DNA of 64,000 bases from Ligustrum vulgare (taxonomy: Eukaryota > Streptophyta > Magnoliopsida > Lamiales > Oleaceae). Position 1 is the stretch's first letter. Each line of letters opens with the position of its first letter. This document shows, in pieces, positions 23,155-35,800 of this stretch. Location of the stretch: the NCBI GenBank assembly GCA_963555705.1, contig OY743169.1, positions 1,433,501 to 1,497,500 on the forward strand, in the 5' to 3' direction. The position numbers and the translations under genes were made by a program. Below the pieces are notes generated by a model, which was not told the origin of the DNA, searched no databases, and saw only the letters and a list, made by a program, of their open reading frames with translations.

Positions 23155-24253
23155 GGTTATAAAGTAGAAAAAATTATTGATCTACATGAAAATTATTTTT
23201 ATTTAGAGAATGTATAATTGAGATGAGTTTGAGGGAAAAAAATGAGTTTTAAATTATTTATACCGAGCTAAATGAGGTTTTAAAGGTAAAATAAAAAAAA
23301 ATCAACTGTGAAAAACTTCTTTTAGATTTTCCTCTATCATATTCTCCATTTTTCTTCTCACTTCCATTACTTGCCTGAATGTCTCCTTCACCCTATTAGA
23401 GCACTGGAGCATTTTTAGTTAAGAATCTCGCAAGATTCAAGGTGGTTAGATAGAATGACATCTTCCGTTGCCACCTCTTGAAATTTTACTTACTGAATTT
23501 TTCGATTTTTCTCCGTGATTAATCAGAACAGTCACTATTTGGGCATTAATGTGTCTCACAGTTTGAGCCATAGAGAAACTGATATAGTGGCCACAGCTTG
23601 AGTCACCCTAGACTTGGCACTTGAGCCACAGTCTCCTTTTAAGTTGCTACAACATCAGTGGTTGAATCAGTTGCCATTTCTGAAACCACAAAGAAAAGGT
23701 GCTTGGAATGAAACTTTAATATACTACAGGCAGTAACCATTTGATTTTCAATAAACTATTTGAATTAAGAAAACAGTAATAAAATCTTGTTTTTGAAAAT
23801 TGTTTTCAAAAACTATTTGACAAAAAGTATTACTTTAAGATTGTAGGATAACCTTGCTAACCAGTAGAGAAATTACATTAATGAAAATTAGTAAAACATA
23901 ACCAATTTTCAGTAAAATAAGTGCAGTAAATGAATCAAAGAAAACACAAAACAAGTTGCGTTTGGAGCTGGGACATATGTTCAACACAATGTCCTTAAAG
24001 TAATATTCGCCCTCTCATCGAAGTAACTCGAGCGCTTGCTTCCCAGGATATAGCAGTGTGAAATGTAGCTTAGCAGTCGAATTGAAAATATGCCGGAACT
24101 AAATCATCAAGCTACTGGAAGAAGATAGGAATGTGGACAGAACTGCAAAGGAGGATGAGAGATTTCATGTTGGTTGTTGTATTTGGACCAAGGGCAGTGT
24201 TGTTGTATATATAGGCAATGAGGAGCCTTTTTCTTAGTGCGGTCATTAAGTGT
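23155..24253. other. Unrecognised sequence
   Basis: Mostly AT-rich. A GC-richer patch at 23430-23700 has, on the minus strand, an acceptor-like TTTCAG followed by AAATGGCAACTGATTCAACC, giving a short Thr/Val-rich frame broken by stops. It may be an exon remnant, but I do not recognise it. Confidence 0.35.
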
Positions 24254-24985
24254 TGTTGATCACAAAATCTGGTGGGACCTTAGATTAAAACTTCTCAACT
24301 CCTCCCTCTTGAACAAGAAGACTTTCTGCGCACTAGGACAAACGATCAATATGCAAAGGGGGCCGAGATGGCTCCCGTTTACACTCTGATGCTTAAGTCA
24401 GTACTCATTTCAAGTCAAAATAATTTGGGTGCTGAAAATATAAGTGTGTAAAAGAGAGAAAGTGGAGTGAGATTTACGTACAATGTTTTAGTATTGAGCT
24501 TCTAACCTCTTACTTGGAGACACAAGTGATCTACATGTGTTATACTTTACACGTGGCAAGATCCTAACATTTCATGAGGTAAACCATTTCTTTGGCTATA
24601 ATCATTACTACATGTCATAGGGCAACCATCAAATCTCTTTAAAGATGTTGTCACGTCAAGCTGTCTTTTGCATACAAGTCATCTCAAGTGTCTTGTCACC
24701 TTTCCAGGGTACTCATCCCGACACAGGGTCACCCCGACATAGGGCCACCCTGGCATAGCATCACCCCGGCATAGGGTTACCTCGACATAGTATCACCCCG
24801 ACATAGGGTTACCTCGGCCACCATGGCATAGAGTTACCCCTGCATAGGGTTAACCCGACATAGCATCACCTCAGCATAGCACAGTTCAGCTTGTGGGTCC
24901 TGATTAGGTGACTGAATGTTTTGTGGATTCCTCTGGTGGGCCTATATGGATAACGTTCCATGTTCAATTGGGCATGACCGTAATA
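24254..24985 (-). mobile_element. TAT-like 3' LTR (relative of 56960-57628)
   Basis: It begins TGTTGATCACAAAATC on the plus strand and shares with 56960-57628 the blocks CTCAACTCCTCCCTCTTGAA, GCGCACT, ACAAACGAT, TGCAAAG and AAATATAAGTGTGTAAAAGA. It ends CCGTAATA, followed by CTAGTCCCTCAAGTC, which on the minus strand is the polypurine-like lead-in. About 180 bp of internal sequence follow, so this is the 3' end of a truncated minus-strand element. Confidence 0.75.
24715..24890. repeat. Degenerate tandem array with a CCCCGACATAGGGTTA-like core
   Basis: About nine short units of roughly 18-22 bp with variants of CACCCCGGCATAGGGTTACC, inside the LTR at 24254-24985. The related LTR at 56960 lacks it, so the array is a local expansion. 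Confidence 0.85.
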
Positions 24986-25203
24986 CTAGTCCCTCAAGTC
25001 TGGTTAGTTCATTTATGTGGGAAATGGACTTGAAAATATAAGGGATCGAAGATGATAGAATGTCTGTATACTCTAAGAAATAACCAGAGTAGGAAATATA
25101 TAAAACTCATTCTTGCAAGATATCACCGGAATGGAAAAAATAGAATATATTTTGCATGGTAAAGCATTTTCGAAGACGAATAACATAGGCACTTGGGCCC
25201 GTG

Positions 25204-25370
25204 CTTTAAATATCTTGGGGATTAACTAATTTATTTATTTAAACAAATTAGTTAGTCCCCAATATATTTAAAAACATATGAGTCAACCCAATAGTTTTAA
25301 ATATCTTGGGGAATAATAAATAAATTAGTTAGTCCCCAAGATATTTAAAAACATATGAGTCAGCCCATAG
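25204..25370. repeat. Tandemly duplicated hairpin
   Basis: Each copy (about 25204-25294 and 25295-25370) contains an inverted repeat. One arm reads TTTAAATATCTTGGGGA and the other TCCCCAAGATATTTAAA or a near variant, with AT-rich loop sequence. Both copies are followed by AAACATATGAGTCA. The second has the shorter loop. Confidence 0.9.
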
Positions 25371-26105
25371 TTTTCAAAATCATTTATTTTGGTTCATACT
25401 TCAAAAATCTTTTTCTTTTAAATTGCGCAATATTAAGTACATTACTATTATAAATTCCTCCTACATGTCATTATGTGATTTATGAGAATTACTTGTCTTC
25501 GAACATGAGACTACTTGCCTACGGGCATGATGTTACTTGCTTTCGAGTATGAGATTACTTGTCTTTGAATATGATGTTTACTTGCCTCCGGACATGAGAA
25601 TTACTTGCTTGTCTAAGCATGATGTTATGAGAATTTATGACTTAAGTTGCATGATTATGTGTGTTGTTTATGATATAATTTATTTAATCTTGCGTTGAAT
25701 CTACTGAGTATTTTTATGAAATGTTCACCCTTTCTTTAAACTTACAAATTTTCAGATTTCAGAGTTGGTGACGGAGTGCGCGATTTTGGCTATTGAAGAA
25801 TTATAAAATATGTTTTGAAATAATTGAATAAACACATTTAATTTTGAGTTTTTGAAATTTCTTATTATTGTCTAAGTTATTTTTTGAACGTTTGAATTAT
25901 TTTACCATTGAGTTTTTAAATGAAAATGAATTTTTAATTACTTCTGCACAATTTTAATTTCAAATTTGAAATATTGATCGTTTGAGTCATTTTTATAAAA
26001 TAACGCGATTGAATTTCAATTATTTTTCTCAAAAATCATTATTCTCGAAAACCAGTTTGAAAGGACGGCGTGGGGTTCCGGGTGTTTAGAACTTGGGGCG
26101 TTACA
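25371..26105 (+). mobile_element. LTR fragment, 3' part
   Basis: It ends GAACTTGGGGCGTTACA, the same type of end as the solo LTR at 23149, and shares TACTGAGTATTTTTAT (about 25699). Short repeats of TTACTTG followed by a CTYCGRRCATGA-like stretch fill 25487-25620. The 5' end is not found, so the left border is approximate. GTTGA (26106-26110) would be the target duplication. Confidence 0.6.
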
Positions 26106-27684
26106 GTTGATTACCTGCATCTTCTTCAATGTTTTCTGGAATTTGTATGTCGCTGAGATCGGCAAATTCATCGTTGAAGTAATAGTGAGATTGTTGTGTT
26201 GAGTCATGCCTTCTAACTCCAAGTTCACCATTAAACAATTCTTCAACAAATCTTCGTCCAGGATCTATTATTTTGTATGTTGAAATTTTGAAATTGAAGG
26301 AAACATGTATAGTCATGAGAATTGAATGTAGTATAGGTGATAAGAATATTGAAAATGAAATGTGTATAAATGGTTAGAATGAATTAAATTCTAAAATTGA
26401 AAGATATAATGAAAAATTGAGAGATTGAAATAAAATATAAATTTATGTAATGAAAATTGGAGAGAATATTGAAGTATAAATTGTAAAGTAGAGAGTAAGA
26501 GACTAAGATTATAGAGAGTAGAAGATTTGAGAGATTTTAGTGTGTAAATAAAGTGAACTACGAGGTATTTATTGGAAGAAAATGAAAAAAAAAATAAAAA
26601 ATTGTGTGATCTTTGAAAAATGGTTACAAAACTTTTAACTTGACAGTTGGAACTCCATACAGTTAGAATTTAGTTCATGTTTGGTCCCTGAATTTTTGAC
26701 AACCTCCTCTCAGACTCATTTTCAACCACACATTTTTATTGGACTCACCGTTTTTACATTTCAACTACACATTCTCCCCAAAATCCAAAATTTCTCCAAA
26801 ATATCCTATACCAAAAAACTCTTATGTGATATTTTCGTAACCATTGATCTGCTCATGGTGTTGGACATATTGATGATTGAAGAATTGCCACATCAGTTCT
26901 GTAATGAAGAACCAGGGCTTGCTAGTTGTAATATGAAATACATTGTTGAAATTAATTATTGATTTTGAATTAAGATAAAATTTGATTTTAATTTGTAATT
27001 TGAATTGCAAGATTTTTAAATATGTTTTAAACAATTTTCTAGAAGTGACTAGAAAACATTCACCAATCCTAAGAGAGGTTTTCTCCCTTGCTGTCATAAA
27101 AATAGATTATGTTTGTCAGTATATCTTGCTATTTGTCTTCATCTCGAATACCATATGATCGCCTCCACCATAACTCCTTTTTGACAGTTTCTCTCTTTTA
27201 TGTTCAATTTTCTCTCCCTTATCTCACCTACATTCTCACGTAGCCGTAATTTTACACTAGCATTGGTGAAGTAGAATGACAAAATGCAAATATCGAAGAA
27301 GTATTTGATTCCTTTTAAAATGATATTTTTCGAAGAAGATCTACGATCGAACTCAAAGCGGAAAAGTGGTATTACTAGTTTAAAGGAAGCTAGCTTAAAT
27401 CAATGTTTAGAAAATCGGACCGGCCAGTTCAACCGGAAAATTGGAAAACCAGTCTGAATTAGCCATAAAACTGTCCATCCAAAATCGAATCGAAAACCAG
27501 ATTTTTAGGGGAATTTGGACTGATACCCTTCTATGAAACTTGATCTTCAATAATGCAACTTAAAGTAATGGATAATGAAAAATGGAACTCTCATAAATAA
27601 AAATTGTATAAATGCCCTTCAAAAAAAAAAAAAAAAAAGGATATCAATCTAATTAAGGAATAAAAAAAAAATCTTATGTTAAAA
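26106..27684. other. AT-rich flank with one unrecognised exon-like ORF
   Basis: On the minus strand, a frame about 26101-26316 reads DPGRRFVEELFNGELGVRRH, then QQSHYYFNDEFADLSD. Its composition looks like real protein and an acceptor-like ATAATAG precedes DPGRR, but I do not recognise the family. The rest (26320-27684) is AT-rich, with an A-run near 27622-27640, and no other feature is seen. It ends with host A27684 at the Helitron 2 junction. Confidence 0.35.
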
Positions 27685-27716
27685 CTAGTAATCTCACGTG
27701 CTTTGCACATGCATGA
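27685..27716 (-). other. Helitron 2 3' terminus
   Basis: On the minus strand, the stem ATGTGCAAAGCACGTG is followed by AGATTA and the terminal CTAG. This hairpin is the expected stop signal for rolling-circle transposition. Confidence 0.85.
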
Positions 27717-28008
27717 GTGGAATATTGTACGTAATAGTGTCTAATTCATTTGAGTGAGAGATGTGTAATGTGTAGGAAGAAAACTTATAATTTGCACTAA
27801 AATACTAATATATTATTTACATTATATGCCCACGATTTTGCAATATTGGCGGCACAAGTGTACAAAATAGATACATTTTCTGCCATATTTGTAGTAGCTG
27901 GTCCATACATAACGACAAAAGAAACGAGTGCCAATAGACTTTTAGGAACATTGCAACATGGGCAGGAGGCAAAAGGAGATCAAAAAGATTTTGCTCATCT
28001 TCATGTGA

Positions 28009-30548
28009 TTACTCTTGCTTTTGTTTTTTCCTTTGAGGAGATGGCATTTCATTTTCATCAGCATTGTCTTCTTCACATTTCAGCAGTGGGTCAATAATAA
28101 ATATGACTTCATACGGTGGTTGCCTACTTGTTCCTTCCGTGTTTGTGCGTTTGATGTACAAGATGTGTTCGTGTTTAGTTGCTGTTTGGAATTGAGGGTG
28201 AATATCATCTTGTTCCTATGAAGATGTTAATAACAATACAATCTTTAGTATATTATATGAAGGAAAGAATTATATGCTTACTTCATTATATTATGGATAC
28301 CTGTGGTAAATACTTCGTTAGTTCTTCAGCTGAGCACTTGAAGAATGTGTCGGCTGGATCCCCAATGATCGATGCTGTGATTGTACCTGTGGGATCTTGT
28401 AGTTCAACAGTTGCTCTTGCTCTGGAATTGAAGAGAAGATTTATAGAATGTAGGAGCTGAAGTAGCAGAATAAAAATTTTGGATCTTGCATATAAATAGT
28501 GTGTTTACTTATGTATGTTGTGTATTATCTCATGATAGTAGTAGTACCTTGGAGTGGATGTTGCATAGTTGCATTTGCAATATCTGCAGAAAAAGCTTTC
28601 ATTCATCTTGGCATTGGAAGATATATTGCAATTGCTACATGATAGATACCACAGTGGATGATTTGATGAAATCAATGTCACGTTTGCTTTGATCCAAAAG
28701 TTCTTTTGCTAAGATGGACGATAAAGTATTTAAAATATTAGATATGTTTTGTACTAAAACTGAATAGTAGACAAGATATTATGTAAATAAAAGATAATAT
28801 TGTTTTGGGTTACCATAGAGAACTTTTGAACTTGTCTGATGTTAAGTAGTTCTTCTTCGGGTGGACAACAGATGTTGTTTGAGGTTGGGAAGATGTAAGT
28901 TTTCTTTGTCACGATATCATTGATTGTGTTGATATTAGTCTCCAACCTGGTATAAAGACAATCGTTGGATTTTTGAAATTAATAAGTAAATGTAAATTAT
29001 TAGTTACTTTGATGAGAATTAATTTGAATTATGTTTAATGGAAGGTAAGCAAAAGAAGTTACCAGTGTCTCAATTCAGTTACTTGCTGAAATGGAGGATC
29101 AATCAGTATTGCAGAAGTTACTTTTGTGGATACAGATATGCCTGGAAAAGATGTGAAGCTTAGTGATGAGATATGAGATTATTGTTTGAAAATTATGGTG
29201 CAGTGATATGTATGGAAAAATTAAAAATTAAGAATAAAAAAATTAAGTTACCATTGAATGATGTTACTCGTAATCTTTTCCCGACGACAACTGGCCTTTT
29301 TGTTAAAGTGTTTGATATGGTGTCACCTTCATTTGCAACAAAGTTGTCCCACATCCGAAGCAATCTTGTTTGTAACTTGTTAGATATTAGTTTAGATTTA
29401 GTGAGGAAAGAAATGAATTTGCTAATGTTACTGGAGCAAAAATATTCAAGTTTGTGTCTAACCTTTCATTTATTAGGATAACATCTTGAACTGTTGATTG
29501 CTTGTCACGGAGTTGGATGACTCTTTTTAGATGCACATCAATTTCAATCCCAATAATGCCTATAATAATAATAACGATGATGATGATCATCATAATAATA
29601 ATAATCATAATAATAAAAGATGGGATGTTATTATACTTACTAATTTCTTCCGGTGTATCCATGTAAGATTGGAGGTTTTCAAAAGGTGTGAAATTATATG
29701 TTGAGGCAAGAAGAGAGTTAAATTGTTCGTTGACTTCCACAACACTGGTTTTTGCATTTATTGTCCATCGGATATCACCAATGCTGGTTCTATAGTCATT
29801 GTCTGTTGTTTTCACCTGAGCATTTGAGATAAGATATGTCTTTTGGGGTCGCAAGGTGTCTTGAAATGCTGTTATAGCATTATCAAATAGTGTGACTTGA
29901 ACTTTGTTCCCCTGAGTAGAGAAAACTAAATGGTTATACATCTTACAAAGGAAAATGTCGTTTATTCAAACTGAAAAAATGTTTGTTCTATTAATACTTA
30001 ATGTATAAGAAATTGTTAATTTTGGAGAAATTGATCAAGGCAGTAAATAATTTTGGGAAGAAAGTGGGGGGAAATAGTTTATCTTGGATAACATAAGCAA
30101 GTGAAAAGAGAATAAAAGAGTTGGCAAGATTAAAATTGAAGTTAGATTTTGAAGTAAAATTGTTGTGGTTGAACTAACTCAAGGACATAATGCGTAAGCG
30201 TGTTAATTTTGCACAAAGAAATAGAGGATTATGTTTTGTGAGAAAGGTAATGTTTACATTAGGTATTCATGTATGGATATTTAAAAACCAGAGAAGTGTT
30301 CTAAATTTTGATTGAATAGAGGTGATATCTTTGGGGTTAATTAACTTGAACACAGAGAAAGAAAAAGATAAAATATGTTATGAAAAAGGACTTACTTTAG
30401 GATCTATTAGCCAAATATGTTGGTACTTCAATTGGCTATTCCGAGCTTTGTTAGGAGGACATTTTTCCGAAACAATTGCTTTCACGGTCCAGCCAGTTTC
30501 TCCAGGTTTGATGTCCGGTATAAGTTTGTATTCTGAAACCATGGGAAC
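28009..30548 (-). CDS. RPA1-like single-strand DNA-binding protein of Helitron 2
   Basis: A spliced gene related to the large subunit of replication protein A, thought to protect single strands during Helitron rolling-circle transposition. Exons with GT..AG borders include 30548-30396 (OB fold: YKLIPDIKPGETGWTVKAIV), 29911-29641 (VQVTLFDNAITAFQDTL, KTYLISNAQVK), 29560-29463 (GIIGIEIDVHLKRVIQLRDK), a piece ending 29252 (MWDNFVANEGDTI, GKRLRVTSFNG), 29141-29063 (ILIDPPFQQVTELRHW), 28946-28814, a zinc-ribbon exon ending 28558 (CSNCN..FFCRYCKC), 28421-28301, and a last exon with a basic tail PQRKKQKQE and a stop at 28009-28011. The start exon is not located. It shows no obvious breaks in the exons read. 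Confidence 0.75.
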
Positions 30549-32862
30549 CTGTAAACATAGTTTGGTTAAGAACAAAATATATTTGAGAAGAACATAAATA
30601 GTCAAAGATTTACAAAGTAATGTTATTATAGTAAGTACAGAGAATACGGTATTTGTTGAAAGAGAGAGTTTGATGTTTGTAAGGAAGTGGGTGCTGCAGG
30701 AATTGGATGGAGTTGATGAAGTTGAAATGGAGAAGATAGTGGCAAGGGTTTATAACTGATGATCCATATATTTTATTATTGAAAGAAAACATTATGGTGG
30801 ATAGAAATGATGAGAATATAGTATTTATCTAATTGACTGAGCATAGTGGAGGTTCATTGTGGCAGACAGATTAAGTTGTTCAGTGCTACAAGAAATAGAA
30901 AGTGGTGTGTCAGGAGGAATATAAATTATTTGCATGTCTGTTATATCTATGATAATGGCTTTGCAGAGAACGTGACCTGTGACTAAGGAATAGTGATTAT
31001 TGATTTTGTATAAATCTTTTAGACAAAAAAATATATATGAATTCTGTATCACTATGAAACTTTTAAGAACAGAACCTAAATAATTTGAAGTAATAATAAT
31101 AATGAAATAAAAACAGGAAAGTAATTGACATTTTTTGCACATCATTCATTAACAAAGCCAATGTGCTCACCTGAAATTAAAATAGGCAGAGAACTAAGGC
31201 TGCAAGGCTCTAAATCATGACGGTCATTGAAATTAGCACATTTTCTCATGCAAACCTTTTTTCCTGCGGAAGATTGAAGATATTGTCCCGCTTTCTCCAA
31301 TGATACATCCATACGGAATTCTTGGTAGCTGCAAATTGTAAATGAGGGAAAAGTTGGGAGGGGTGAGCATAGACAAATTTAGAGAAGCAGAACGGAAGTT
31401 AAATGCATGTCCAATATTTTTATATTTAATGTATCAGTTTCATTACTTTAACATTTTAAAGCATTATTTACTTGATTACTAAGACCAGTGCACTTGAACA
31501 CAATTGGGTTCCCAAAAGAAACATGCGTCATTTATTTCTCATTATTTGGACACATATAACTAATTTGCAGACGACTATGCTTTTCTGTTTTACATAAGAG
31601 ACTTATTGCATTGGACAAAAGCCTTTAATGTTAGATTGAGTTAGTTTACATATAATGAATCACCATATAGACAAAGAGAAGAAAAAAAGGAAGAATTCAC
31701 ATAATATGAAAAGGTTAAAGATTTGGTCGTAAGCATCTTATAAAGGTAGAGAATGTTAGAGTAAAAGCAGAAAATTAGAATGAAAATCAGCAAGCTAATG
31801 AAGTAGATGTGCATTATCTTTCCAATAAGTTTAAACAGAGATTCATCAAAAGTTGCACTGGTGAGAATGACCTGAGGGAAGCTGGTGGGATAAGAAATTG
31901 CGCTTTAAAATTTAGTCATAGGCGGAATCCGCTTGACACCTAACACTCTGTAAAGCCTCATACCACCACAAATAATTCGAAATCCCAAGACTACTCACTA
32001 TTTTTGATACATCAACCAATAACCTAATTTTTTTTATTTTTTTTTGCAATGTCAGCCTACATACCAGATCATTCACCATGGATTCATGTCAAAAAAGCAT
32101 CACAGAAACTGAAATTTCTCAGCCAATGATCGCTAGAAATATCATTTGCAAAAACACGTTAGTGGGCAGTTAAAAATGAAAATTCAATTTAAAATTGGAT
32201 AAAGTCATGCAGAAAATATAACAGAAGAGAGATACAAGATATTTACTCAGGGCCATTGATATCACATGCAAAACCAGGCTCTTAGGCATCTTTCTTTGAC
32301 TTTCACTTGCTTTTGAATTGAATGTAACAATGGTTTCTCAGTCCTTCATTGAATTGAACGCCATCTAAAAAAGGTGAACACACTCACTTAATTTGTCTTT
32401 TACATGAAATGCGGAAAAAATCGATAAAGTATTTTGCAATAAGTAACATTATGACCACTCATAATATGCTGAAACGAAATGAGATTTATTTTGTAATATT
32501 CTAAGTTGTGACCAAATGAAGACGAATTTTTACCGTAAGAGATATGAGTCTCATCTCCATGGAGTGAATTTGATTCTTCGGTGTTTCATAAATTTGATGA
32601 AACTACAAAGAGAAAATTAATTATGAATAAATCCATGACTAAGTTAGGGAAACGATCATCTCAACTTGTAGTAGAAAATACATTGTGCTTCAAAAAAATT
32701 ACATTTGGATGATCCATGAAGCGCGTGAAGATTTTTGAACTTAATCATATATGCTAACAAGCTTTTGTATTTATTCAAGTGCTAAACATTGCGTGCATAC
32801 TTGTCTATATATCCATAAGTAATAATACATGATTTCTAACATATCTGTATCATAGTAAAATA
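30549..32862 (-). other. Helitron 2 spacer with exon-like pieces of unknown gene
   Basis: Several segments have splice borders on the minus strand. About 31330-31174 follows TTTGCAG and reads YQEFRMDVSLEKAGQYLQSS, then KKVCMRKCANFNDRHDLEPC, ending in front of GTGAGC. About 32359-32252 follows TTTTTTAG and begins with ATG. About 32606-32535 follows TTGTAG and ends before GTAAAA. They may be 5' exons of the RPA gene or part of a captured gene. I recognise no domain. The rest is AT-rich. Confidence 0.4.
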
Positions 32863-35800
32863 TTATGTACTTACTGCTGATAAAATTTCACTATAAACTA
32901 CATTTTTAGTGCATCTACTATGTGATTTTTGATTCAATGTTGGCTTAATTAAAACTTTAATGCATTTGCTAGTTTTGGCTCTAGATAAAGCAACATATAG
33001 TTGTCCATGAGAAAACACAGGTTCAAGAAGATATAAACCAACAAAATCAAGTGTTTGTCCTTGAGATTTATTTATTGTCATTGCAAAACATGGTCGAATT
33101 GGAAATTGTGTTCTTTTGAAAGGAAAATGATTTTTGTCACTATCAAGTGGAATGAAAGGTATCCTGGGCAAAAAGACTCTTTTTCCTTTGTAATCCCCAA
33201 TAGCAATTTCAGCGTCTATAATATTTCTTTCAAATCTTTTGCAAATAAGTCTAGTTCCGTTACATAAACTTTCTGAAGGACTAATGTTTCTCAATAACAT
33301 GACAGGACAATTTGGTTTTAATATTAGTTCATGTGGAGGTACACCATTTGGAGTTAATGTATTCAAAAAGTCTTCTTGTATACCTTGGTTAGTTGTATCA
33401 ATAGACTCATCAAAACTAAAATAAGTAAAAGATTCTCCTGGAAAGCGATCAATTAACAAATTATTGATTTCATCCACACAATCATTTTTTGGAGTTAAAA
33501 TCACTCTATTAATCATGTAATCAAGCTTTTCAACATAGTGATCTAAATCTGAGTAAACTATGTCTATTAATCTTTGTAAAGAACCAATGTGTTCTTCATA
33601 GTCTATAGTTATGTTAGAACAAAGTTGTATCATATTGCATGAATGTTGTTTTTCAATTCCATCTCCAATTTTGAGTATATATTCAGAAAATGATGGATCT
33701 AATCGAGCTCTCATATTTTGGACTAATTTTATTTTTGTAAATAATGGCCACAAATAAGAATTAACAAGACTTGCTGCCATCACATCGTCTTTGCTACCTC
33801 TTTGAACAACAGGTAAAACCTGATGAAAATTTCCTCCTAAAACAATGACTTTGTCTCCAAATGGAAGCTCACAATCATTAATATCCCTTAACATTTTATC
33901 TAATGCTTCAACAACATATTTGTTGACCTTGGAGCTTCATCCCATATGATTAACTTTGTCATTCGAAAAAGTTCAGCGAGAGAACTTTGTTTACTAATGC
34001 TACATATTGTATTATTGCTAGAGTCCAGAGGTATTTTAAATTTAGAATGTGCTGTTCGTCCACCAGGCAAAAGACCAGCCGCAACTCCAGAAGATGCAGT
34101 TGCTAAATCAATTAATTTCCTTGATCTAACATTAGCAAGCAATGCACGATATAAAAAAGTCTTTCCAGTTCCCCCGGGACCATCAATAAAAAATGTACCA
34201 CCAATGCCATTATTCACTTTATCTAAAATTAGGTTATATGCGACTCTTTGTTTAGTGTTGAGTTGAGACACACAAGTAAGATCTGCTTCTGATACATTAA
34301 TAGCTAGTTCATCATCTATTACTCTTGCAACATACTCAGTTTCTTGCAAATTTATAATGTGTGGTACAAGTCCATAACAATTGATAGATTTACCTGACAC
34401 CTCTAGAGCTGCATCAATCTCCAAAAGAGCTTTCAATTCAGCAGCTTGTGAAGACATACCACTGCATAAAAAATCTTCAATCATAAATTTTTTAAATTTG
34501 TTCCACAGATTCTTGGGATCATTAGGAGCACACAAAGTCAAAATAGTAGAAAATAAACGTCGAAAAGCAATTGGCATTTGATATTGTGAAGCTTCCTGCA
34601 AACACAAATCACAATTAGCATCTCCACTTAGTAAACCATGCAAAAGTGCAGCTTCACGAAACGATGGTGCATCAACACCGTTAACATTTTTTAAAGCTTT
34701 ATATGATGTTGCACCTCTAATATGATTTAACAAAAGGCGTAAATAATATCTCTCTCCTTCCTTTGGACTTGCTGCAACTATTCTACCTATACAAACACCT
34801 TGTTTTCTAGGAGTCCAGCATTTACTACATGAATCCCAAACAAAAAATTCAGGAAATTGTTTGTATAGCAATGTTTTAGCTTTATTGTCCACGGTATTCA
34901 TACGAAAAAATTCAGTTAGCATGGTTCTTTTAAAAAAATCTGTTCGAACTATTGTTTCAAGATTATCGGAACTTTTGTATGTAACTAAATTGTTATTTTC
35001 AAGATGCAATTGAAGAGAAACAACTGAAGGATTCATTTTTGAAAGAATAAATCCGTAAATTCTCCATAATGCTTCAGGAAGAGAAATCCATCTTGCAGTC
35101 TAAAAATTTTTAATCTCATCAACAACAGGTAATGATTCTTCAGTATGTAATGAGAAACCAACTCTATCATGTCCTTTGTATACATATTTGTACAAATATT
35201 TCACAGCTCTAATAGTTGAACAAATTTACACATTTATATGACAATCAAATTTAGCTAAAAGGTATGGATTGTAAGGCACAACCCATCTATTTTCTAACCA
35301 TTGTCCTCTAACTTTAACTTTTATACCATTATTCAAACGCCTCTACTTTGGGTATGAACATTCACCTAACAATGTATGAGATACATAATCTTTTGGAAAG
35401 TGACTTCTACATTCTTTACCTTTACTCATGCAAACATTTGTTGGATTTAAATTACCGCAAGGACCATGAATCATGTGAGCAATAACGGTAGAGTACAAAT
35501 GAGGGTAAATTTGCTCGTTTGGAATTTCAGCACTAACAAATTGATCTATAGATTCAGGAGTAATGATTTTGTATGCACGTTCTAAAATAATCAAAAAATG
35601 AGCATGTGGTAAACCTCTCTTTTGGAATTCTATTACATATATATGTGCAGCTATAGCTCCGAATTTTTTTTTTTTTTTAATATATCATTTTTTAGTTCTT
35701 CTAACTTAGATCTAAAAATTCGAGCCCAAAGATCAGGTTTATTTTGTACTTCATCATTATATTTTAAGTGTTGCTTTATTTCAGGCCAATTTGGATTACA

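Noticed and set aside
33055..34581. Plus-strand ORFs across the helicase region
   Set aside because: Antisense to the Pif1-like helicase exons, which carry the recognisable motifs.
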